Below, one piece after another: positions 19,401-27,465 of a stretch of DNA of 64,000 bases. A program made the translations under genes and the position numbers. Source of the DNA: Prorocentrum cordatum (lineage: Eukaryota > Sar > Dinophyceae > Prorocentrales > Prorocentraceae); assembly GCA_963575745.1 (NCBI GenBank), contig CAUYUJ010003381.1, positions 267,727 through 331,726 on the forward strand, written 5' to 3'. Position 1 is the first letter of the stretch; every line of letters begins with the position of its first letter. The notes under the pieces were generated by a model that made no database searches, was not told the DNA's origin, and saw only the letters and a list, made by a program, of their open reading frames with translations.

Positions 19401-19635
19401 TATGATCTTCCAGCTTACTTTAGCCTTTGATCACCAGACAGAACTTCGAGCATCAGGGAAGTATCGAAGCTGGAGGGTTTTCACGTGTCGGGCCCTGGGA
19501 GGCGATGCTCGCCACTGGTTCGATACGTTTCTAGGTGCTCGGGGTTCTTCTTCTGGGATGTGGTCCCCACGTACGATGGGAGCAACGTAAGCGCAAGCTC
19601 CGTTTCTGCTCGTCGCTCCGCTGGGCGGCCTCCAG

Positions 19636-19848
19636 GTACGCCGAGGCGCAGGCGTGCGCCGTGCTGGGCCTGCCTCCCAGGCCGCCGCCGCGGCTGGACA
19701 TCCTCGGGAACATCGACGGGGGCCTCTTGGGCCATGAGATGGCGCCCGTGCTGGCTGCGGCCCGGGAGGTCGGCGCCGCGGTGACGCCCGTGGACCGCCC
19801 GCGTGCGGCGACGCGCGGCCGCGTGGCCCACCGCCTGTGGCACCCGAG
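19636..19848 (+). CDS. TraB-domain protein, exon with the GxEM...DRP block
   Basis: After a CTCCAG acceptor the frame reads YAEAQACAVLGLPP, then LLGHEMAPVLAAAREVGAAV and TPVDRPRAATRGRV. This is the TraB G-x-E-[FM]...A...GA.V...DRP...T..R block in the correct order, with DRP intact. Third positions are nearly all G or C. A 126-bp insertion bounded by a 28-bp direct repeat follows and the frame continues at 19975. The start phase does not match the exon at 17374, consistent with a missing exon between them. Confidence 0.55.
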
Positions 19849-19974
19849 GCTGCTGCAGGGCCTGCTGAAAAAACATACACACACACACAAAAAGACAAAA
19901 AAACTCGAAAAAGCACAGGTTTCGGAGTCGTGTGTGTTTTTGTATGTTTTTTAGATTTTTTTTCCCCACCCGAG
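19849..19974 (+). other. introner-like GC-AG intron, 126 bp, in 28-bp direct repeats
   Basis: The exon sequence CACCCGAGGCTGCTGCAGGG (first 20 of 28 identical bases) occurs at 19841-19868 and 19967-19994. Between them lie 98 bp with inverted AAAAAACATACACAC and TGTGTTTTTGTATGTTTTTT arms and a T-rich tract. Splicing GAG|GC...CACCCGAG| removes exactly one repeat plus the insert and keeps the frame. Left in place, the insert brings an in-frame stop (19952). Confidence 0.65.
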
Positions 19975-20045
19975 GCTGCTGCAGGGCCTGCTGAACTACG
20001 GCGGCCTGTCGATGCGCCTGCGGCGCGGCGGGGCCCCCGTGGACA
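19975..20045 (+). CDS. TraB-domain protein, continuation exon
   Basis: Continues the previous exon (LLQGLLNYGGLSMRLRRGGA) and ends at GTGGACA|GTGAGG. It leaves one base, which the next exon (20491, beginning with two bases) completes as a Lys codon, so the phases agree. Confidence 0.5.
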
Positions 20046-20187
20046 GTGAGGAGACGTGGGCCTCCCGGGCGGGGTCCGAGCAGATGGGTGCGGCAGCACA
20101 CCGCGGGAGTCTCGCATGCCCTCGTGTAGGGCCGTGTTCAGGGTGCACCGGCGTGCGCTAGCGTCTGGGAATCGATAAGGAAGCGCT

Positions 20188-20272
20188 GATTCAGCGTCGA
20201 CCAGCGTCGATGTAGTGTCGACTAGCGTCGGTTAGCGTCAGCTTGCGTCGACTAGCGTCGGTTAGCGTCGAT
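20188..20272. repeat. 10-bp minisatellite
   Basis: About eight copies of a TAGCGTCGRY unit (AGCGTCGACC, AGCGTCGGTT and similar). Confidence 0.9.
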
Positions 20273-20307
20273 TTCGCAAGAGCCAGCAAGATGGCATGGA
20301 AGGCTCC

Positions 20308-20490
20308 CATGTGTTGCCACCGAAGATGGGGTCGGTGGATCGGGCCGCGTGGAGCCCGACTTTCTCCGCCCCGACGGCGCCGATACATCGCCGACGTCGC
20401 CAGTGCATCGCCGATGCATCGACGATGAGTCGGCAATGTGTTGGGATCCTCCGACCAAAGCTGCTCCGACCCCACTTGGGAGGTCTCCAG
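20308..20490. mobile_element. family N MITE, copy 3
   Basis: AAGATGGGGTCGGTGGATCG ... CTCCGACCCCACTTGGGAGG with the GATGCATCG-rich core. Its right end, CACTTGGGAGGTCTCCAG, provides the apparent 3' splice site of the exon at 20491. Confidence 0.75.
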
Positions 20491-20558
20491 AGGAGATGCG
20501 CAGGGAGCTGGAGATCGGGGCGGCGGGAACTCTGCACGGGCACTGGTCCTGGCCAGGC
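20491..20558 (+). CDS. TraB-domain protein, short exon between two MITEs
   Basis: Bounded by CTCCAG| at the end of family N and |GTAAGT at the start of family A. The frame reads EMRRELEIGAAGTLHGHWSW. Its first two bases complete the codon left open at 20045, and it ends in phase 0. TraB proteins carry an acidic helix at this point before the ERD-type motif. The GCACGGGCACTGG part also occurs at 18353 and, as GCGCGGGCACTGG, at 21128, so part of it may be repeat-derived. Confidence 0.42.
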
Positions 20559-20725
20559 GTAAGTCGGGCCTTTCCCTCTACAGGGGAAACACTCAAAAAT
20601 AGTAAACAAAAATAGTCTGGGGCGTTTGTGGCATGTTTTGTGTTTTTTTTGAAAATTGTTAGATTTTGTTTTGCAAGTTTGTTTCTCAACAAAAACCGGC
20701 CTGTAGGGGGACATGCCCGACCTAA
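20559..20725. mobile_element. family A TIR element, copy 6
   Basis: GTAAGTCGGGCCTTTCCCTC ... GGACATGCCCGACCTAA. No clear target duplication remains. The first T of the usual TTAAGTC is changed to G, producing a consensus GTAAGT donor exactly at the exon edge; CTAAC near the right end resembles a branch site. Confidence 0.85.
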
Positions 20726-20852
20726 CCTTGGGCCCAGGCTCGGTGCATCTGCCCCCCTGGTCGAGCCAGGAGTGCGCCTGCACCGACCCTCCGTGGGGCT
20801 CGGGGCTTGCTTGGCCGCGATCGGTGCACGCGCACCGGCCCTCGCCATCCAG

Positions 20853-20922
20853 GAGAAGCACTGCCCCGCTGCGCACCAGGTGTTGATCGAGGAGCGGGCC
20901 AGCTACATCCGGAGAAGGAAGA
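20853..20922 (+). CDS. TraB-domain protein, exon with the ERxxY helix
   Basis: CATCCAG| is followed by EKHCPAAHQVLIEERASYIR, matching the TraB P..H..L..ERD.Y segment. It starts in phase 0, as needed after 20558. The 3' limit is uncertain (no clear GT before family O begins near 20930); a GC or other non-canonical donor is possible. Confidence 0.5.
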
Positions 20923-20927
20923 ACTGC

Positions 20928-21085
20928 ACAGGAACATAGACTTTTGGGAGGCCCCCGGGGATTCCTCGGATCGGCGCGGAGCGCGCCTGGGGCGGCGCCG
21001 CCAGGGGAGGGGTTCAGCGCCGAGGCGAGGAACCCGCGCGGGCCTCCGAAGGTTTCTGCTTGTGCCGTTTTTTTTTATTCTTCCG
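20928..21085. mobile_element. family O palindromic element, copy 7
   Basis: AAGAACTGCACAGGAACATA ... GGTTTCTGCTTGTGCCG arms with the GATTCCTCGGATCGGCGCGG core. Confidence 0.7.
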
Positions 21086-21100
21086 TGCGTGGACCACCAG

Positions 21101-21145
21101 GTGCGCGGCGTTGGAACACGGGGTCGTCTGCGCGGGCACTGGCGC
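21101..21145 (+). CDS. possible last TraB-domain exon
   Basis: A T-rich tract and GACCACCAG| precede, and |GTAAGC follows. The 15 codons read VRGVGTRGRLRGHWR, comparable to the C-terminal V.GVG..H..G motif of TraB proteins, though the usual His is displaced. A related sequence with the same GTAAGCTGCCCGCG occurs at 18353, so it may instead be a repeat. Confidence 0.33.
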
Positions 21146-21189
21146 GTAAGCTGCCCGCGCAAGGCCGCGCGCACGTCGGCCCACTGAAA

Positions 21190-22430
21190 GGACCTTGAAT
21201 TTTCATCACGGCGTTCGCCAGTCCCTGGAAGTACCTGGAAAGTACCTTGAAAGTACCTGGCAGTCGACGGATGTAAAACGAGGCGGGAGACGGCGGAAGG
21301 CAATCGAAGGCCCGCGGCAGTCGGCGGAAGTCGACGACGCCCCGTCCGAACCCATTTGTTTCCCCCTTACAAACCTAGCAATGTAGTTTTCTTCCGTGGG
21401 CAGGGCGGGAGCCCGCTTTAACATTTTTCAGTTGCGGAAGGTCAAAATCCCACTCATTAAAAATCGGATAAACCAAACTCCCGGGTCGTTCACGAGTCCC
21501 GCGATGCTGGGATCGGCACGAAGTAAGATGGGGCTCGTAAGTTGCAGCATTCTTGCCGCGTTCAGGTCGTCTTGGGTTCATCTTGAGATCATGTCATGTC
21601 CCAGACATGTTTGGATTCCGCAGCCGTCATGTGGTCATTCTGGGGCCATTCTGGGCGCTAGGATCCATCTTGTTGTCATCGGGCCATCTCGGCGTCACTC
21701 CTTGCTCATGTGTTTGCTCATCTTCGAGTCGGCCTGGGACGGCCCAGAATCCATGGCAGGATCGTGTTGGGGTGGCATCATCCCAGGGTTGCCTGGACGT
21801 TACCGTCCGCGGCCTGAAGCCATCCTGGAAGCATCTTGTGGCCATGTGACGTATTGGGATCGCGTGCGTGCGAGCGCTGAGCACGCGCGCGCGACATTTC
21901 ATCTTGCCGATGGGCGTGCATACGTTACTCCCTCTTGCGAGTTTCCAGGGAAACTTCTGTTGGAGCTAAGGAAGTGCCCTCGTTTCCAGCGTGGCGTGCC
22001 GCGTTGGCGGGCCGCCGCCGCGTAATGTCGCGTAAGGCACCTTTCTTTTCGCCTTTTCGTGCCATGTCCGCGTCGCGTTCGTGTCCCTTCGGCTGTTGTG
22101 CTCTGATGGCGATAGGCCCTTGGTTCGAACGGAAGCGGAACGAACGCAAATGCCTAAACGTAGCGCGAGAGCTCCCCTGAACGGCTACAAGGCGACGTTA
22201 CAAAGGGTGTGGTTTACGCTGGGGTGTGTTTTGCAATCGGCGCCGTAGGGGGCCGCGACGTTGCGCCGAAGGTTTGATGATCCGTCGTCGAGGCGCGGTG
22301 GAGACTTCTATATATCGTAATAGTCGCCTACAGGTGCGGGTGGCAGCCGCCCGCGGGGCGGAGGCGGTGCTGGTCTTCGGGCGGGTGGCAATCGGGGGAG
22401 ACCGGAAGGGGTGTGTGTGAAGAATGAAGC
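21190..22430. other. no gene seen; weak repeats
   Basis: Contains three 11-bp AGTACCTGGAA units (21228-21262) and a degenerate CATCTTG/GTCAT-rich stretch (21560-21850). Open frames are present but none resembles a known protein. Confidence 0.4.
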
Positions 22431-22539
22431 CCTCCAGGGGTCCTTTGGGCCCCCCTTTGGGGCCCCTCTTGGCTCCAAAGGGAGCCCCACAGGGCCCCTT
22501 TGGGGAGGGCCCCTGCTTCACCCGTCCCTTGGGCCGCCC

Positions 22540-22728
22540 CGCACTACCGCCCGCCCGAGGTCTGCGGCGCGCTGCACTCCGCGGCGCTGGCGGAGCTGCT
22601 GCAGCGGGACCGGCCAGCGACCAGCGCCGCAGACCTGGCGCACCTGGCGCGCCGCGGCCTGCCCGTGTGGCCGCTCTACGCGCGCGCCTCGGGGCCTGGC
22701 CGGCGGGACGCCCTCGGGGCCGGGTCGG
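22540..22728 (+). CDS. orphan coding island, unknown protein
   Basis: About 60 codons with nearly uniform G/C third positions: PHYRPPEVCGALHSAALAEL, then LAHLARRGLPVWPLYARA. It is Leu/Ala-rich and reads as an amphipathic helix. No family recognised. It ends where family G copy 1 begins, on the same strand and about 1.4 kb after the TraB-like exons, so it could be a later exon of that gene. Confidence 0.42.
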
Positions 22729-22730
22729 GG

Positions 22731-22921
22731 GCGGCAAAGAGGGGGGTGATGACCAGGGGGGGGTGGATATCATGGCGTGGGCCATGATGTTTCCCCAGAT
22801 GTCATGGCGCCTCTTCTTATTTCATTGCGTCCCTGGCCCCCCCGCTGGGCCGCGCAAATGCCGCCGGTCATGATTTGCACCCCCCCCCCCTCTTGGACAC
22901 CCCCCTCTTGGCCGCTTCCGA
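22731..22921. mobile_element. family G TIR element, copy 1
   Basis: GGCGGCAAAGAGGGGGGTGA ... ACACCCCCCTCTTGGCCGCT with inverted ends; interior CCCCAGATGTCATGGCGCC and CCGGTCATGATTTGC. Other copies at 32536-32734 and 48891-50910. Confidence 0.85.
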
Positions 22922-22929
22922 CTGGGTGG

Positions 22930-23490
22930 ATCTGATCGGACGGGCCAGGAACGTACGGCGTCGCGACCGAGAAGTTGACGCGCGGGCAAGAGTTATATCC
23001 ATATCTCATGGCGCCCACATCGCAGAGGGGATTTCGTTCGGAAAACGATAGGATGGGCCCCGAGTGTCCTGGAGAATTTCGGTCCGGATTTCGAGGTGAC
23101 TTTCGCGCGGATTTTGTTTGGCCAGGAATGAAGACCAAAAACATCCACGCGAAAGTCTTGTCGTTTTTCAGTCGCCGATTCGGGGTTTTGCATTTGCAGA
23201 AATCCACGCAAAAGTCCGCTGCAGCACGTCTGCAAGGTCGGTGCAGTGACATATCCGGTGCGTCTTGGATTTTCTTGGAAGGGGCGCCGCAAGGCCGAGG
23301 CTCATTGGATCTGGACAAACATCGTGCCTCCATATGGGACATATTCTTATCCCTAGCCAGTGCGCCTCGGGATTCTGGGGGAGATCCCGAGACTCCAAGC
23401 TGCAGTGGACACGGACACAAGTCTTGTCTGCGAGTTTGTCGCCGGTCCATGGGCGACGATCGGGCGGGTCTCGAATCGGGAGAAGAGTCG
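22930..23490. other. unassigned, open on both strands
   Basis: Long frames exist on both strands (about 275 codons each), but composition and motifs do not support either. Inverted CGCGCGGATTTTG / AATCCACGCGAAAG segments suggest old repeats. Confidence 0.3.
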
Positions 23491-23499
23491 GTTCCAGCG

Positions 23500-23625
23500 C
23501 GTTCCGGAAGACTCTCAGAGCGTGAACGCTCAGAAAAGCGGCCGCGGCATACGACACATCCTCCAAAGCCGCCGATCCTCAGAGATTGCCGATTCATATC
23601 GGTCCGATGCTGTCTCGATTCTGGA
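23500..23625. repeat. dispersed repeat U, copy 2
   Basis: GCGTTCCGGAAGACTCTCAG ... ATATCGGTCCGATGCTGTC in the order seen at 1815-1960. Confidence 0.7.
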
Positions 23626-24009
23626 GTCGTGCGGAGACGAGTTCATAGCGCCTTCCTACTTCAAGAGTCGAGTGGTTTTCCCTCTTCCTTCCTCTTCAGG
23701 AGGCGTGCGGAAACCCAATCTATTTCCAACGCCTTCCTACTTCCTGTTTCTACCTACTTCTTCCGACCGATGGGTAAGGTTGACCGCCGCGCCCGTGGCC
23801 CAGCATCGGCCCGTATGGAATGATCTGGCGGTCGAGGAGCGGCCGCTCGTTCGAGGCTGAGCGATCCCCACCACTGAGCCGAGCATCCAGAAGAAGGACG
23901 CGTGGGCAGAAGAGCGCGCGATGGGCAACTCTTCGGGAAAAGACGACAGGCGAGACGGAACAACGGAGCGCGTCACGACTGCAAAGCAGGAAGATGGGGC
24001 GCCCGACTG

Positions 24010-24100
24010 TAAAGCACGACTGAACGATCCCCGCGGTGTCAGAGACCGACGCCGAAGGCGGCACGACACGATCCTGCCGCATCGCCGTTTCCAGGTCGAG
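24010..24100. repeat. dispersed repeat V
   Basis: CGATCCCCGCGGTGTCAGAG with following CGACGCCGAAGG and CACGACACGA recurs at about 17296, 35055, 37515 and 46505 with changes. Nature unknown. Confidence 0.6.
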
Positions 24101-24116
24101 GTTCCCCCCCCGGAGC

Positions 24117-24349
24117 TGGAGGAGGAGGAGGAGGAGGAGGAGGAGGAGGAGGAGGAGGGGAGGGGGAGGGGGGAGGGAGGGGGAGGGGGAGGGGGAGGGG
24201 GAGGAGGGAGGGAGGGGGAGGGGGAGAGGGGAGGAGGGGGAGGAGGAGGAGGAGGAGGAGGAGGAGGAGGAGGAGGAGGAGGAGGAGGAGGAGGAGGAGG
24301 AGGAGGAGGAGGAGGAGGAGGAGGAGGAGGAGGAGGAGGAGGAGGGGGA
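24117..24349. repeat. GGA/GGGGGA purine tract
   Basis: GGA triplets with a GGGGGA-rich middle. Poly-Glu/poly-Gly frames are artefacts. Confidence 0.95.
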
Positions 24350-24512
24350 GCTGCTCCCCCATGACCTTTGCCCCTCACGGAGAGCCGACCGGCCGGCCGC
24401 CCTCGGGGCCCAGGCGGACTGGAAGCCACGGCGGGTCGCCGTGCACTCAAGGCCTCCGACGAGGTGTGGTTTTTTTTCGCTCCGGGCCTTTCTTCTCGGC
24501 GTGGGCCTGGGG

Positions 24513-24682
24513 ATCAGTCGGGCGTGTCTCTCTACAGGAGGAAGGTTCAAGAATGGTCAACAAATAGCCTGGGGACGATGTTTCTAGTGTTTTTGTGTTT
24601 ATGTTGGTTTGATCATGTGTGTGCTGCTATTTATCATTGTTCAATCTCAACATCCGCCTGGAGGGAGACACGCCTGACCTAA
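24513..24682. mobile_element. family A TIR element, copy 7
   Basis: ATCAGTCGGGCGTGTCTCTC ... GAGACACGCCTGACCTAA; flanks GCCTGGGG / GACGTGGG agree at 5 of 8. Confidence 0.8.
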
Positions 24683-24835
24683 GACGTGGGCCTAGGGTGG
24701 CCGCTACTGGGCCCCAGGACTATAAAGAAAATGAGCCCGGGGCGAAACATTTGCATAAGGGAAGGTGCCGGGAGCTCTGGAGGCGCGCATTGACAAATCC
24801 CATCGTCGGACGCCTGGGACTGATCCTGAGTTCTC

Positions 24836-25039
24836 CAGGGCCCTCAAATGGGGTCAGAGTAGGGAGTCGAAGGATGGCGCCGCATCGCCGGTGCGTTGGC
24901 GATTCGGCGACGCGGCTCGATTTGGAGCCAGACTTTCTCTGCGCCGACGTCTCCGATGTATCGCTGACGTCGCCGGTGCCTCAGCGATGCGGCGCGATCC
25001 TCCGACCCCATCTACTCCTGTCCCATTTGGGAGGCCCTG
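24836..25039. mobile_element. family N MITE, copy 4
   Basis: CAGGGCCCTCAAATGGGG and CCCCATTTGGGAGGCCCTG are inverted ends; the core contains CCGCATCGCCGGTGCG-type palindromes. Confidence 0.85.
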
Positions 25040-25179
25040 TAAGTTCGTTCTTCGCCCTCGTCGGGCTCCCTGGGCCCTCTCAGGGCCCGGAGACTGTCAG
25101 GAAACGACCCAGGACTAAACCCTGGTCCCCGGGGGGTCCCCTCCGGGCCCGTGTGCGTTTGTGGGCTGCATGCCGCGGA

Positions 25180-25255
25180 GAGGGGGGGGGGGAGGGGGGG
25201 GAGGGGGAGGACGGGAGGGGAAGGGAGGGGAGGGGGAGGGGGAGGGGGTCTCTTC
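25180..25255. repeat. GGGGGA purine tract
   Basis: G-rich purine run of GGGGGA/GGGAGG units. Confidence 0.9.
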
Positions 25256-25289
25256 GGAGCGCTCCCGTGGGTCTTTGGGGACGCTGGGG

Positions 25290-25520
25290 GGCAGTTTTAG
25301 AGCTTTCATGGAGCCTCTTGGGGGCCTCTCGGGGCTCTTGGGGCCTCCTGGGGTTACCTTGGTGCCTCTTTGGGCTTCCTCGGGGTCGGGGGCTCGAACC
25401 GTGCATTCGGGCCCCCCCCGGCTGGGCACCCTCTTGGAGTCGTCCTGGGGGCCTCTTCGGTCACCTTGGAGGCCTCTTCGGCCGTCTTTAGGCCTCTGTG
25501 GGCCTTCGACCTCTGGGGGG
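25290..25520. repeat. 11-bp GGCCTCTTGGG minisatellite, block 2
   Basis: Degenerate GGGCCTCTTGGGGG and CCTCTCGGGG units; shorter and more diverged than block 1. Confidence 0.65.
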
Positions 25521-26069
25521 ATGGTATTCGATTCGGGACCCCCCCTCAAAATCCCCCATGAACAACCCTCCCGCCTTGGCTAGGAAAGGATCAAGAACCG
25601 CCCCTCAACAACCCCCCTCAACACCCCCCGGGACCCCCCCCCCTGGCGGGGAAAGGATCAAAGGGCATGGGTTTCAATTCGACTCAACTCAACTACGACC
25701 TGCTGAATTTTCTCTTGCGCTGGCGCGTTTGAGGAGGAGGACCCAGGAAAGGGGAGGAGGAGCGGCGCCGGGCCCAGGGAGAGGGGGTGGGGAGCGTCGA
25801 CGTCGACGAAGACGACGACGACGAGTCAAACGGTACAGCATCTTCCACTTGCCGACAGGGTTCGCGGATAGTTATTCTTTGCAGTGTTCTGTAGTATTAT
25901 GTAAATCACGTATCAGGGTCTTCTGCCGCCAAATATGTAACTGAAATTGGTGCCGTGACCTCCGCTGGAACAGCTCCATCACTCGCAGCGCGCCCTGTTG
26001 CATAGATCGCGCCGCCCCCAGGTGTTGGCGTACGGTGTGCTTCCTGGCGCTTTCCTCGCGTATGGAGCT

Positions 26070-26310
26070 TATGCCCGATGCCTTGCGGCAGGTGTGTGCC
26101 CATGGAGGGAGGAAGGGGGGAGCGAGGCAGAGGGGAGGAGAGAATAGGTTGATGAGAAGAATAGGTGGGAGGGGGAGGACGAGGAGTAGGAGGGATGAGA
26201 TGGGGGAGGGGATGAATGCAGGGGGGGTGAGAGTGAGTGAGGGGATGTGCGAGTGAGGCGCGGGAGGCGGAGGAGGAGGCGGAGGAGGAGGAGGAGGAGA
26301 GGCAGAATTG
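26070..26310. repeat. purine-rich GGA/GGGA region
   Basis: Loosely periodic purine tract with a denser GGA run at 26262-26300. Confidence 0.7.
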
Positions 26311-26499
26311 AGGAAGGCGGCGTGCTGAGAAGGAGCAGCAGCAGGAGAACATCTCCCGTCTCCATTCGCCCGTTTGCCAGCCCGTCGCGCCTTTACCCCG
26401 CCTCTCGGCTCGCTCGTTGACCCGTCTGGTGCGCCGCCGCGGACGCCCCCATCCAGTGCGTACGTCCCCCCCCCCCCCCCCCCAATGTCAACTCCAGCC

Positions 26500-26700
26500 C
26501 CTCCTCCTCCTCCTCCTTCTCCTCCTCCTCCTCCTCCTCCTCCAACTACATGCCCTCCTCATCGTCCCATTCCGCCCCCTCCTCCAACTCCTTCTCAGCA
26601 TCCTCGTCCTCTTTCTCCAGCTCATCCAAGTCCTCCTCCTCCTGTTCCGCCTCTACTCTCCGGCTCCAACCTACATCCCCCTCCCGTTCGTGTCGCCCAG
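26500..26700. repeat. pyrimidine CTC-rich region
   Basis: CTCCTC run (26503-26545) and irregular pyrimidine sequence. Pro/Ser/Leu frames are artefacts. Confidence 0.8.
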
Positions 26701-26812
26701 CTCTGCCCTCTGCCCTCTGCCCTCTCCCTCCTCCGCGCCCCGATTAACCAGACGGAGGAGGAGCAGCAAGATGTAAAGGGCGGAGGGACCAGGGAGCAGA
26801 TGAGGTGGGATA

Positions 26813-26932
26813 GGAGGAGGAGGAGGAGGAGGAGGAGGAGGAGGAGGAGGAGGAGGAGGAGGAGGAGGAGGAGGAGGAGGAGGAGGGAGGAGGAGGAGGA
26901 GGAGGTGTAGGGAGGAGGAGGAGGACAACGAG
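26813..26932. repeat. GGA microsatellite
   Basis: About 30 GGA triplets, then GGAGGTGTAGGGAGG; it ends at the left repeat of the tyrosine-recombinase retroelement. Confidence 0.93.
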
Positions 26933-26938
26933 AGCAAC

Positions 26939-27027
26939 GGGGGTGCATGCGCATAGATGACTTAGCGGGGTTTGGGGTGTCGGTCTCATCGATCCTCATT
27001 GACGTTGCTCCGAAGTCATCCTGGCTC
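26939..27027 (+). repeat. split direct repeat A1 of YR retroelement
   Basis: GGGGGTGCATGCGCATAGAT ... TCATCCTGGCTC matches 29961-30049 over 89 bp with scattered changes. It marks the left end of the retroelement. Confidence 0.8.
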
Positions 27028-27465
27028 GAGGGTTTCTGGCACCGAATGCAGTCGGTGATCGGGGTCCTTGCCACACTGACCTTCATCTTGCGGGGCGCCA
27101 CCGACCGCGATTGGTACCGCGGCGCGTCGGTGACCGCAGAAGGGCTTGCGGAGTGGGTGCCGCCTCCCGCGCCAGCGACGGTCGAGGTCAGTTGTGGCGG
27201 CGTGAGCCTGACCGCCGAGGCGGTGGAGGACATCGTTCGGCGTGTTCGCGCGGACTCCTGCGTCGGCGAACTGACTTGCAGCACGGCCGATCACGACTTG
27301 CACGTGGTGTTGCTGACGACTGGCGCCATCTGCGCGGGTGAGGCCTGTATTCTTGTGATCTATTGCGGGTTGCAGTGGGTGTGCGTTCGTCGTCATGGCG
27401 TTGGTACCCGCCCGTCGGGAATGCCTAGGGGACACAGGAAAAAGGTGGCGACGTCGGAGCTTTGA
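26947..27465 (+). pseudogene. unidentified ORF at the 5' end of the YR retroelement
   Basis: 172 codons beginning inside repeat A1 (GFGVSVSSILIDVAPKSSW), with hydrophobic stretches near residues 37-50 and 125-140. No reverse-transcriptase motif is seen. Position suggests an ORF1 or residual pol sequence, but homology is not established. It ends about where the RNase H segment starts in another frame. Confidence 0.3.

Noticed and set aside
20526-20558. GCACGGGCACTGG shared by 18353, 20530 and 21128 as a TraB exon duplication
   Set aside because: Two of the copies share the downstream GTAAGCTGCCCGCG, so a small dispersed repeat is as likely; I lowered the exon confidence accordingly.
21396-22025. 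209-codon + frame
   Set aside because: Covers a degenerate CATCTTG/GTCAT repeat; no motif, codon bias or splice context.
22770-23823. Opposed frames of 275 (-) and 282 (+) codons
   Set aside because: Open on both strands through repeats G and U; no domain, so coding on either strand is unsupported.
25690-25730. Start of LSU rRNA (CAACTACGACCTGCTGAATTT)
   Set aside because: Only about 15 bases resemble ACCCGCTGAATTTAAGC and the similarity stops at once.
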